DNA of 12,318 nucleotides from Saprospiraceae bacterium (GTDB taxonomy: Bacteria; Bacteroidota; Bacteroidia; Chitinophagales; Saprospiraceae): positions 1 through 12,318 of the forward strand of contig CANETR010000014.1 in the NCBI GenBank assembly GCA_947441325.1. Reading direction: 5' to 3'. Below the pieces are notes generated by a model. That model saw nothing but the letters and a program-made list of their open reading frames with translations. It searched no databases and had not been told where the DNA came from. A program made the translations under genes and the position numbers. The first letter of the stretch is position 1, and the number at the start of each line of letters is the position of its first letter. Below, one piece after another: positions 1-8,142 of the stretch.

Positions 1-338
1 GGCTTGATATTTAATGATCCTGAAGTACCTTGGCTGGTATCTGGCGCACTAACGCTTCTTTTTCTGGTGTTTAACAATGCGCTTGGAATTTTTGCAGAAA
101 GGCATTTCAGATACATTCAACTTTCTTTATATGCTTTCATGATTTTAATCGTGAGCCTCTCTTTTCTGGCATATCTTATCTCTGGACAAACAATTTTTGA
201 TGATGGCGGCATAAATCGCACGATTTTTGTGGTAATGATAATGGCTAATTTTGGCCTCTTAGGTCTCACTGTTATGATTCGCAATATTGCGGATTTCTTG
301 CAGAAAAAAGACGAAAATCTCCACAAAAACGGAAGAAT

Positions 339-342
<4 letters not shown>
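1..342 (+). CDS. Small integral membrane protein of unknown function, 5' end probably outside the window
   Basis: The reading frame is open to the left edge of the window, so the true start may lie upstream; the first possible internal start is a TTG at position 4, which I do not trust. The visible 113 codons contain three hydrophobic segments, counted from the TTG: roughly residues 9-30, 38-60 and 72-92. A short basic, hydrophilic tail rich in Lys and Asn follows, suggesting a three-helix inner-membrane protein. I do not recognise a family and see no catalytic motif. Its stop codon overlaps the start of the next gene (ATGA, 4-nt overlap at 339-342), so it is very probably co-transcribed and translationally coupled with the T9SS plug-family gene. 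A shared envelope role is an inference from this arrangement only. Confidence 0.6.
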
Positions 343-1990
<1,648 letters not shown>

Positions 1991-1998
1991 TCATATCG

Positions 1999-2029
1999 AA
2001 AAACCGCAGCCGAAAATCGGTCTGCGGTT
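1999..2029 (-). terminator. Intrinsic terminator of the S24 repressor gene
   Basis: Arms AACCGCAG (2002-2009) and CTGCGGTT (2022-2029) are continued by CCGA/TCGG around an AAA loop with one bulged base, giving about 12 pairs. On the minus strand the stem is followed by a run of T (from A at 1999-2003). It begins 4 nt after the S24 gene stop codon, which separates that gene from pyrG. Confidence 0.85.
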
Positions 2030-2033
2030 GAGA

Positions 2034-2864
2034 TTACTTATTGACAAGGGTTTCAATAGTTTTGTATAGATTTTCTATGATTTTGGATTGGTTTTGAATC
2101 GTCTTTCTCAAATCATCCATTTCACCTTTTATCATATTTTTGACATTTGAAGGCGAAGGCAGGAAAGGACTTATCTTGGCCCGCACGTACCAAATTTCGA
2201 CTACATCAGAGATTTTTACTTCATAGGGTTCATAGTAAGCATTATCAGAAATGAGATTTATACACTTTTCATCTCTTATCCTATTCTGCACCCTTTTTAC
2301 AAGTACATCTCCCTTTGTGACTAAAACATAAACATAACTATCCTTGAGCGAGCTTTCCCAGAGGGTTGGCTCCAGGTAGGAACATACCACCTTGTCACCT
2401 TCGAAAAGAGTTGGCTCCATGCTGTCGCCCGAAACGTCAAACGAACGATGCGTTCCAACCTTGTATTTATAATCGGGCAAGGTATAAGTGGGTAGTTCCT
2501 GAACAAAAACAGGGTCGCTCGACTCTGATGCATAGCCAGCCTGTGCAGGAATAGGCACATGTACAATACGCTCATCATTCTGCGTATCGGTTACAATGGT
2601 TAAAACCTTAAAATTTTTATGATCATCTTCTTTCATAAAGAGTGGACCATCTCCCGAAAAAAGATACACAGGATTCATTTTATAAACCTCAACAGCCTTC
2701 CTTATCAATTCAATTGTTACATCTCTGCGATTTTTTAGTATCTCACTAAGCGACTGCGGTAAATACTCCAATTGCATAGCGAATTGCCTGCTTGATTTTA
2801 CACGCTGTTCCTTGCGCAATTTATTATGACAATTTATAAATCGCTGAGTTACAATACTATTCAT
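2034..2864 (-). CDS. LexA/CI-like transcriptional repressor: N-terminal HTH and S24 self-cleaving peptidase domain
   Basis: This 276-residue protein has a helical N-terminal part (about 1-70), including SRQFAMQLEYLPQSLSEILK, that resembles an XRE-type helix-turn-helix. An S24 peptidase domain follows. The autocleavage dipeptide is A109-G110 in IPAQAGY. The nucleophile is S148 in VSGDSMEPTLFEGD, and the general base is probably K190 in GDVLVKRVQN. Residues 240-276 are charged and helical and could be a short coiled coil for oligomerisation. Family knowledge says such repressors are inactivated by RecA-stimulated self-cleavage under DNA damage; here that is inferred from the intact catalytic residues. 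It is not canonical LexA, whose winged-helix N-terminus looks different. The gene stands alone, has its own terminator 4 nt after the stop, and has an operator-like array over its promoter, suggesting autorepression. No phage genes are nearby. Confidence 0.85.
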   Translation of the reverse strand: MNSIVTQRFINCHNKLRKEQRVKSSRQFAMQLEYLPQSLSEILKNRRDVTIELIRKAVEVYKMNPVYLFSGDGPLFMKEDDHKNFKVLTIVTDTQNDERIVHVPIPAQAGYASESSDPVFVQELPTYTLPDYKYKVGTHRSFDVSGDSMEPTLFEGDKVVCSYLEPTLWESSLKDSYVYVLVTKGDVLVKRVQNRIRDEKCINLISDNAYYEPYEVKISDVVEIWYVRAKISPFLPSPSNVKNMIKGEMDDLRKTIQNQSKIIENLYKTIETLVNK

Positions 2865-2918
2865 AAAAAACTGATTTTGCCGTTTGCATTATATGAGATA
2901 CAAGTTCATCTTATCTTG

Positions 2919-2949
2919 TAAAATTAGGGGATATTGACTGTATTGTCAA
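2919..2949 (-). promoter_or_regulatory. Probable promoter of the S24 repressor gene
   Basis: The minus strand shows TTG at 2949-2947 and TAATTTTA at 2926-2919, separated by 20 nt. This fits the Bacteroidetes arrangement TTG-N19-21-TAnnTTTG with one mismatch in the last -7 base. The start of transcription would be about 50 nt upstream of the ATG. The -33 part lies inside the inverted-repeat array at 2933-2980. Confidence 0.5.
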
Positions 2950-2980
2950 TTATTTAATCAAATAATTTAAATAATTGACA
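2933..2980. promoter_or_regulatory. Operator-like array of three ATTGAC half-sites (two overlapping dyads)
   Basis: Half-site ATTGAC occurs at 2933-2938 on the plus strand, as GTCAAT at 2945-2950 (inverted), and again as ATTGAC at 2974-2979. The first two form a dyad with a 6-nt spacer. The second and third form a longer perfect dyad: TGTCAATTATTTAA at 2944-2957 and TTAAATAATTGACA at 2967-2980 (14 bp each arm, 9-nt spacer). The middle half-site is shared and overlaps the -33 element of the S24 gene promoter. This is the expected layout for a dimeric repressor regulating itself; the identity of the binding protein is inferred. Confidence 0.6.
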
Positions 2981-3053
2981 CAAAAAAATAATCAAAATAG
3001 GTTTATTGTACCTTTTTTGATGTCATAAATAATCGAATTACTCAAAAAAATTG

Positions 3054-3084
3054 AAAATTACCCCTCAAAAGAATGGGTGATTTT
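3054..3084. other. Hairpin in the S24/MoxR intergenic region
   Basis: AAAATTACCC (3054-3063) pairs with GGGTGATTTT (3075-3084) through 10 pairs including one G-U when read on the plus strand, with an 11-nt loop. It lies between the operator array and the MoxR terminator. It has no clean T-run directly after it on either strand, so its role is unclear; it may be a secondary terminator. Confidence 0.3.
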
Positions 3085-3103
3085 AATTCAATATACTTTG
3101 CAA

Positions 3104-3140
3104 CAAAAAAAGAGGCTATCCTCAAATAGGACAGCCTCTT
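3104..3140 (-). terminator. Intrinsic terminator downstream of the MoxR gene
   Basis: AAGAGGCT (3110-3117) pairs with AGCCTCTT (3133-3140). After one A-C mismatch the stem continues with TCCT/AGGA around loop CAAAT. On the minus strand the stem is followed by a 7-T run (A at 3104-3110). It lies about 57 nt past the MoxR stop codon, so MoxR is the last gene of its transcript. Confidence 0.85.
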
Positions 3141-3196
3141 GTGTTAAAAATTCTTCTAATTGGTATTATAAAAATCAAAGAGAATTTAAACTTGTG

Positions 3197-4195
3197 TTAT
3201 CGTGGCACTTCAATTCCAGATATTATTTCCTCAATGACATCTTCAATCATCAGACCTTCCATTTCTCTTTCCGGTGTAAGAATGATCCTGTGATTCAATA
3301 CTGAAAAAGCTACAAAACGTATGTCATCAGGGGTAACAAAATCGCGACCATTGATTGCTGCGCAGGCCTTTGATGTTTGCATTATCGCTAAAGAAGCCCT
3401 GGGAGAAGCACCAAGAAAAAGATCGGCATGAGATCGTGTACTATGTATTATTTCTGCAATATAATCAAGCAGCTCATCTTTAATATGTATTTTCTCAATA
3501 ATATCCTGACATTCCTTTATCTCTGCAGCATTTAAAACGGCTTGTACCTCTTCAATGCGTCGTTTTTTAAAATCATCTTTGAAACGGTAAAGAATTTGTT
3601 TTTCCTCTTCCAGCCCCGGGTAATCTATAACAATTCTGAAGAGGAAACGATCGAGTTGCGCTTCCGGCAACTTGTAGGTTCCTTCCTGCTCAATAGGATT
3701 TTGAGTGGCCAGTACCATAAAAGGAAAAGACATTTTATAAGTTCTACCATCTACCGAAATCTGTTTTTCCTCCATTACTTCGAATAAGGAGGCCTGTGTT
3801 TTTGCCGGGGCGCGATTTATTTCATCTATCAAGACCATGTTTGCAAAAATTGGTCCCTGATTGAATTCAAATTTTGATTGCTGCGCATTGTAAACTGTTG
3901 TCCCAGTCACATCCGAGGGCATAAGATCGGGTGTAAATTGAATTCTTTTGAATTCCACGGACAGGGTTTGAGCCATCAGTTTTGCTGCCAATGTTTTTGC
4001 AATTCCCGGTACGCCTTCGAGTAACACATGCCCACCAGAAAACAAGGCTATGATTGTTAGGTCGATCAGCTTATCCTGCCCAACAATAATTTTTTGAATT
4101 TCCTGTCTTAATTTTTCAACAGTCTGTTTAATCTTAACTGCCTCAGAATTGGCGTAATTGAAATCTTCCAAGAGATTTTCGTTATTTTCAATCAT
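3197..4195 (-). CDS. MoxR-family AAA+ ATPase
   Basis: This 332-residue protein has the full MoxR core. Walker A is GVPGIAKT (61-68). TPDLMPSDVTGT follows at about 88-99. Walker B is LIDEINRA (122-129), followed by KTQASLFEVMEE. Sensor 1 is LATQNP (162-167), the arginine-finger region is LPEAQLDRF (176-184), and the sensor 2 motif GASPRAS lies in the C-terminal lid. MoxR ATPases act as cytosolic chaperones that help assemble or activate partner complexes, often through partners with DUF58 or von Willebrand A domains encoded next to them. Here no DUF58, VWA or transglutaminase gene follows; a terminator comes directly after. The gene is therefore an orphan MoxR, and its partner cannot be named from the window. 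It is transcribed divergently from the E2 gene across a 216-bp gap. Family assignment is secure; the role is open. Confidence 0.93.
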   Translation of the reverse strand: MIENNENLLEDFNYANSEAVKIKQTVEKLRQEIQKIIVGQDKLIDLTIIALFSGGHVLLEGVPGIAKTLAAKLMAQTLSVEFKRIQFTPDLMPSDVTGTTVYNAQQSKFEFNQGPIFANMVLIDEINRAPAKTQASLFEVMEEKQISVDGRTYKMSFPFMVLATQNPIEQEGTYKLPEAQLDRFLFRIVIDYPGLEEEKQILYRFKDDFKKRRIEEVQAVLNAAEIKECQDIIEKIHIKDELLDYIAEIIHSTRSHADLFLGASPRASLAIMQTSKACAAINGRDFVTPDDIRFVAFSVLNHRIILTPEREMEGLMIEDVIEEIISGIEVPR

Positions 4196-4349
4196 GATTG
4201 TATGTAAAATGTTAGCTTAAGTTCTTTTAGTTTTGATTTATAGTGCAAAATACAGATTATTCAGAAAACATTGAGATTTTTTTACATTCTAGCCTTAAAT
4301 TATCTTATTGACATATGTTTCCATTAAAGTTAGCTCATATTTTAGGAAA

Positions 4350-4358
4350 TTATCCACA
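4350..4358 (+). promoter_or_regulatory. Perfect DnaA-box sequence in the E2 promoter region
   Basis: TTATCCACA matches the strict DnaA box consensus TTATNCACA. It lies 7 nt upstream of the -7 element at 4366. It is a single box, which could be chance or could indicate DnaA-dependent regulation of the E2 gene. There is no cluster, and no replication genes are nearby, so this is not evidence for an origin. Confidence 0.3.
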
Positions 4359-4365
4359 AGATTTT

Positions 4366-4373
4366 TAACTTTG
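4366..4373 (+). promoter_or_regulatory. Bacteroidetes-type -7 element for the E2 gene
   Basis: TAACTTTG is a full match to TAnnTTTG and would start transcription near 4380, about 32 nt before the ATG. The -33 position shows TTTAGG rather than TTTG, so the upstream half is weak. The rest of the 216-bp divergent gap is AT-rich, and I see no clear promoter for the MoxR gene on the other strand. Confidence 0.55.
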
Positions 4374-4411
4374 CGCAGCATTATAAAATTGATATTTTAA
4401 ATCAACGCAAC

Positions 4412-5731
4412 ATGGCTAAAGTAGAACTGATTATGCCCAAACTGGGTGAAAGTATTATAGAAGCAACCATTTTGGCATGGAACAAAAAGGTGGGCGACAA
4501 AATTGAATTAGACGAAAATGTACTCACCATTGCTACCGATAAGGTGGACACCGATGTACCTTCGCCGGTTGCGGGTGTTTTGGCTGAAATCCTTTTCCAG
4601 GAAGGAGCAACAGTTGCCGTAGGTTCGGCAATAGCTTTAATTGAAACCTCTGCTGGAGCTGAAGTAAAATCCTCACCGGCAGTTGCCGAAAGTAGCGTTA
4701 AAACAGAAAGCGCTCCAAAAACAGAAGAGGCAAAAAAAGAAGCCCTTGTTGAAGTTGCAAATGCAAACTTTGACGAAGCAAGCCGTTTCTATTCACCACT
4801 TGTAAAAAGTATTGCAAAAGAAGAGGGCATCAGCCTGGTTGAATTGGAGAGCATCAGCGGCAGTGGACAGGCAGGCAGATTGACAAAATCGGACCTACTC
4901 GCTTACCTCAAAAACAGAGGAACGCAGACAACTGTTAAGGCTAATAATACGCAGACAACTCAACCAAACAACCAAACAGTTGCTGTTCAACAATTTAATT
5001 TGCCAAATATCGACACTGGCGGCAATGTTGAAATCATAGAAATGGACCGTATGCGCAAGCTTATTGCTGAGCACATGATTATGTCTAAGCATGTATCGCC
5101 TCATGTCACTTCATTTGTTGAGGTGGATGTAACCAATATGGTACTTTGGAGAGAAAAGATCAAAAAACCTTTCGAGGCAAAATATGGTGATAAAATCACT
5201 TTTACACCTATTTTCATAGAAGCTGTTACTAAGGCTATCGCCGATTATCCGCTTATTAATATCTCCGTTCGCGGTACAGAAATTATTCGCTTCAAAGATA
5301 TCAACATTGGCATGGCAGCTGCTTTACCATCAGGCAACCTTATCGTTCCTGTCATTAAAAATGCCGATACGCTGAATCTTGTAGGTCTTACCAAAAAAGT
5401 AAATGACCTTGCGCAACGTGCCCGTGCCGGTAAATTGGCTCCCGATGAAATTAAGGGTGGCACTTTCACACTCACAAATGTTGGTACCTTCGGCAATGTA
5501 ATGGGAACGCCTATCATCAATCAGCCACAGGTAGCTATTATGGCTACAGGAGCTATCCGCAAAAAACCTGCAGTACTCGAAACGCCGCAGGGTGATGTTA
5601 TCGCAATCCGTCACATGATGTTCCTTTCTATGTCTTATGACCACCGTGTAGTTGATGGCGCTTTAGGAGGTTCTTTTATCCGAAAAGTGGGCGATTATCT
5701 GGAAGCTTTTGATATGAACAGAGAAATTTAA
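4412..5731 (+). CDS. 2-oxoacid dehydrogenase complex E2 (dihydrolipoamide acyltransferase), probably branched-chain type
   Basis: E2 carries acyl groups on a lipoyl arm and transfers them to CoA in the cytosol. The 439-residue protein has one lipoyl domain (1-80) with the lipoylated lysine K44 in IATDKVDTDVPSP. An Ala/Lys/Glu-rich linker (81-118) follows. The E3-binding domain (about 126-166) contains FYSPLVKSIAKEEGI and GSGQAGRLTKSDLLAYL. A Gln/Thr/Asn-rich linker leads to the catalytic acyltransferase domain (about 205-439). The active-site motif is YDHRVVDG (H411, D415), and TLTNVGTFG is also present. The N-terminus VELIMPKLGESI resembles the branched-chain or generic E2 of Bacteroidetes more than pyruvate or 2-oxoglutarate E2 forms; this subtype call is tentative. 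No E1 or E3 genes flank it, and it appears to be a single-gene transcript with its own promoter and a terminator about 150 nt after the stop. Confidence 0.93.
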   Translation: MAKVELIMPKLGESIIEATILAWNKKVGDKIELDENVLTIATDKVDTDVPSPVAGVLAEILFQEGATVAVGSAIALIETSAGAEVKSSPAVAESSVKTESAPKTEEAKKEALVEVANANFDEASRFYSPLVKSIAKEEGISLVELESISGSGQAGRLTKSDLLAYLKNRGTQTTVKANNTQTTQPNNQTVAVQQFNLPNIDTGGNVEIIEMDRMRKLIAEHMIMSKHVSPHVTSFVEVDVTNMVLWREKIKKPFEAKYGDKITFTPIFIEAVTKAIADYPLINISVRGTEIIRFKDINIGMAAALPSGNLIVPVIKNADTLNLVGLTKKVNDLAQRARAGKLAPDEIKGGTFTLTNVGTFGNVMGTPIINQPQVAIMATGAIRKKPAVLETPQGDVIAIRHMMFLSMSYDHRVVDGALGGSFIRKVGDYLEAFDMNREI

Positions 5732-5734
5732 AAT

Positions 5735-5818
5735 GAGAAGTAAGAAGTAAGAAATGAGAAGTGAGAAGTGAGAAGTGAGAAGTGAGATGTGAGATGTGAG
5801 ATGTGAGATGTGAGATGT
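5735..5818 (+). repeat. Heptanucleotide tandem repeat, 12 units in two sub-blocks
   Basis: The array starts 3 nt after the E2 stop codon. Units 1-7 are GAGAAGT or one- or two-base variants (AAGAAGT, AAGAAAT in positions 2 and 3); units 8-12 are all GAGATGT. All twelve keep an exact 7-bp period. The switch of a single base (A to T in the fifth position) at unit 8, followed by five identical copies, points to recent expansion of the second block by slippage. Seven is not a multiple of three and the array is outside the gene, so it does not encode protein. It would be in the 3' untranslated part of the E2 transcript. Confidence 0.95.
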
Positions 5819-5881
5819 TTGGTTTCTGAATATTAGTACTTAATTTTTATATCTCTTCATTCATATTTGATCTGTATAGCT

Positions 5882-5929
5882 AAGCAGAAATTGGAGTTCT
5901 AAGCAATCTAATTTCTGCTTTTTGTTTTA
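5882..5929 (+). terminator. Intrinsic terminator of the E2 transcript
   Basis: AAGCAGAAATT (5882-5892) pairs perfectly with AATTTCTGCTT (5910-5920). Three further pairs, including one G-U, bring the stem to 14, with an 11-nt loop. It is followed by TTTGTTTT. The stretch between this and the next gene is otherwise AT-rich and holds only the M61 promoter. Confidence 0.8.
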
Positions 5930-6009
5930 TACAAATATTCAAGATGATATTTTGCTCTAATTTTAATAGGCCTAAATCGAAAAAAATTTAATCTGACTAA
6001 GTTTGAATA

Positions 6010-6017
6010 TAACTTTG
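6010..6017 (+). promoter_or_regulatory. Bacteroidetes-type -7 element for the M61 peptidase gene
   Basis: TAACTTTG is identical to the -7 element of the E2 gene and a full match to TAnnTTTG. It lies 35 nt before the ATG at 6053. The -33 region reads TTTA rather than TTTG. The leader before the ATG is A-rich with no Shine-Dalgarno motif, as is common in this phylum. Confidence 0.55.
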
Positions 6018-6052
6018 TTGAATGATTACTTACAATATCAAAAAACAATAAT

Positions 6053-7996
6053 ATGAGAAAACTAATCTTCCTGGCACTTGCCCTCTCGCTATTTATCTCT
6101 GCTCAGGCGCAGGACAATGTTTTAAAATACAAAATTGACCTTAACAAGGTTGTTGATGATCAACTCACCGTTGAATTAACAGTACCGCAAATGAAGGATG
6201 ATAAGGTTTCTTTTCATCTGCCCAAAATGGTGCCCGGCACATACAGCATTTACAATTTCGGAAGATTCGTTACCGATATAAATGTTTTCGACAAAGACGG
6301 AAATGGTCTCGATTTTAAAAAAGTTGATGACAACAGTTGGGAAATTCTTGATGCTAAAAAGCTCGCTAAAATTGTATATAAAGTAGAAGACACCTGGGAC
6401 ACCAAAAAAGAAAATGTAGTTTTCGAACCTGCTGGTACAAACATCGACGCCGACAAAGTCTTTGTTTTTAACAATCATGGCATTTTTGGCTTTTTCAAAG
6501 GCATGGAATACAACCCAATCCGAATTGAAATTGACCGTCCATCCAAGTTTTTCGGAGGAACTGCCATGAAAAGAATTGGCGGCGATGAAGATACCGATAT
6601 TTTCGAGGCCCGCAGCTATCACTACCTGGTCGATTCACCCATTATGTTTGCCGAGCCCGACACCGCCATCATCAAAGTAGGTAATGCCGATGTACTCATC
6701 CACACCTACTCTCCAAGCGGAAAGGTAAAATCAAAAGATTTAGTGGCAGATATTTTCCCAGTCCTAGATGCGCAACGCGAATATCTTGGCGGTAAATTGC
6801 CTGTTGATAATTATGCCTTTATCATCTTTTTAAATAAAACAGGACAAGGTTTTCTATCAGGTTCTGCCGGAGCTTTGGAACACTCCTACTCTTCATTCTA
6901 TTGCTTATTTGAAGGCAAGCCCGAAGCAATTGCTCAAACTGTACGCGATGTAGCTGCCCATGAGTTTTTTCATATCGTTACTCCACTTTCCATTCACTCG
7001 GAGGAAATCCATTATTTCGATTTTATCGATCCCAAAATGTCAGAGCACCTTTGGTTGTATGAGGGGGTAACCGAATATTCCGCACAACATGTTCAGGTAA
7101 AACAAGGTCTGGTTTCGGCCGAGCACTTTTTAGGTGAAATGTCAAACAAAATGGGTAGTGCCGAAATGTTCAACAATGATATTTCATTTACCGAAATGAG
7201 CAAAACCTGTTTGGATAAAAATAAAAGACAGTATGCTAATGTTTACCTTAAAGGTGCGCTCATAGGCATGGCTGTAGATTTAAAACTACGCATTCTATCC
7301 AATGGTAGCTATGGCATTCAAAACCTGATGGTTGATCTTAGCAAAAAATACGGCATCAATAAACCTTTCAAAGACAATGAACTATTCGATGAAATGGCAG
7401 CCGTGAGCGGATATCCTCAGATTAAGGAATTTATGAAATTACATGTTGGAGGTACTGCCGAACTACCAATCAGAGAATTGATGAAAGAAGCCGGAATTGA
7501 TTATAACAATAATGGTTTCTCCGAAGAAGTTTCACTTTTTGGATTTAATCCGCAGCGTGGCATCACTTTCGAAATGACTAAACAGATGCTAAAATTACTT
7601 GGCGACGGCATCGATGATTTTGGCAAAGAACTCGGCTTCAAAGACGGCGACCTGCTCAAAAGCTGGAACGGTGAAGAATTGAAGCTGACCAATATTCAGC
7701 AAGTGCTCACTTCTTATGCCATGTCGGCCGGAGAAGGCAATGAGTTGAAGGTAACCGTACTACGCGAAAAAGAAATTTCGGCCAAGGAAATGAAAAAGCG
7801 CGAAAAAGCCATCAAAAAAGGTAAAAAAGTAGCAGAGCTTCCTATGACTGAAGTGAACCTGAGCGGTCGTCTTAAAAAAGTAAAAGTTCCTCAAAAACAC
7901 GCTTTTAATATCGATGATCAGGCAGCTGAGCAACAGCTGCTCATTCGCAAAAGCTGGTTAGGCGAGTATATGAGAGAAAAGGATATGAAGAAATAA
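6053..7996 (+). CDS. Secreted M61 family metallopeptidase with PDZ-like domain
   Basis: This 647-residue protein begins with a signal peptide (1-20, cleavage near AQAQ-D) and has no lipobox. The N-terminal beta-rich domain (about 25-200) is typical of M61 (glycyl-aminopeptidase-like) enzymes. The gluzincin core has HEFFH at 303-307 (zinc ligands H303 and H307, catalytic E304), preceded by GALEHSYSS at 273-281. The third ligand is E337 in LWLYEGVTEY. After HEFFH the sequence is IVTPLSIHSEEI, a form I know from Bacteroidetes members rather than the classic tryptophan-containing form. Residues about 510-600 look like the PDZ domain usual at the C-terminus of this family (GFKDGDLLKSWNGEEL). A Lys/Glu-rich insert at about 575-600 interrupts the end of the PDZ region. 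No T9SS C-terminal sorting domain is visible, so a periplasmic location is likely. Single-gene transcript with promoter and strong terminator. The substrate is unknown. Confidence 0.92.
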   Translation: MRKLIFLALALSLFISAQAQDNVLKYKIDLNKVVDDQLTVELTVPQMKDDKVSFHLPKMVPGTYSIYNFGRFVTDINVFDKDGNGLDFKKVDDNSWEILDAKKLAKIVYKVEDTWDTKKENVVFEPAGTNIDADKVFVFNNHGIFGFFKGMEYNPIRIEIDRPSKFFGGTAMKRIGGDEDTDIFEARSYHYLVDSPIMFAEPDTAIIKVGNADVLIHTYSPSGKVKSKDLVADIFPVLDAQREYLGGKLPVDNYAFIIFLNKTGQGFLSGSAGALEHSYSSFYCLFEGKPEAIAQTVRDVAAHEFFHIVTPLSIHSEEIHYFDFIDPKMSEHLWLYEGVTEYSAQHVQVKQGLVSAEHFLGEMSNKMGSAEMFNNDISFTEMSKTCLDKNKRQYANVYLKGALIGMAVDLKLRILSNGSYGIQNLMVDLSKKYGINKPFKDNELFDEMAAVSGYPQIKEFMKLHVGGTAELPIRELMKEAGIDYNNNGFSEEVSLFGFNPQRGITFEMTKQMLKLLGDGIDDFGKELGFKDGDLLKSWNGEELKLTNIQQVLTSYAMSAGEGNELKVTVLREKEISAKEMKKREKAIKKGKKVAELPMTEVNLSGRLKKVKVPQKHAFNIDDQAAEQQLLIRKSWLGEYMREKDMKK

Positions 7997-8016
7997 TACT
8001 GCTAATTTATAGAATC

Positions 8017-8056
8017 AAATGCCTCCAAAAATGTAATAATTTTTGGAGGCATTTTT
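8017..8056 (+). terminator. Strong intrinsic terminator after the M61 peptidase gene
   Basis: AAATGCCTCCAAAAAT (8017-8032) and its exact complement (8039-8054) form a 16-bp stem with a 6-nt loop GTAATA, ending in TTTTT on the plus strand. It lies 20 nt after the stop codon. The convergent protease gene ends at 8143 and may also use it, but the minus-strand side has only three T, so it is mainly a plus-strand terminator. Confidence 0.9.
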
Positions 8057-8142
8057 ATGGGCATTCAAGTTCTCAAATATTGCCAATTGAGTTTACAAAA
8101 ATCATTTTCTGATATTCAGTTGTGGATATAAATTTTCTTGTA

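Noticed and set aside
4196..4411. Chromosomal replication origin, suggested by a DnaA box in AT-rich DNA
   Set aside because: Only one strict box is present, no cluster or neighbouring replication genes exist, and the gap is well explained as a divergent promoter region.
5735..5818. CRISPR array
   Set aside because: Units are 7 bp in direct tandem with no spacers, and no cas genes are present.
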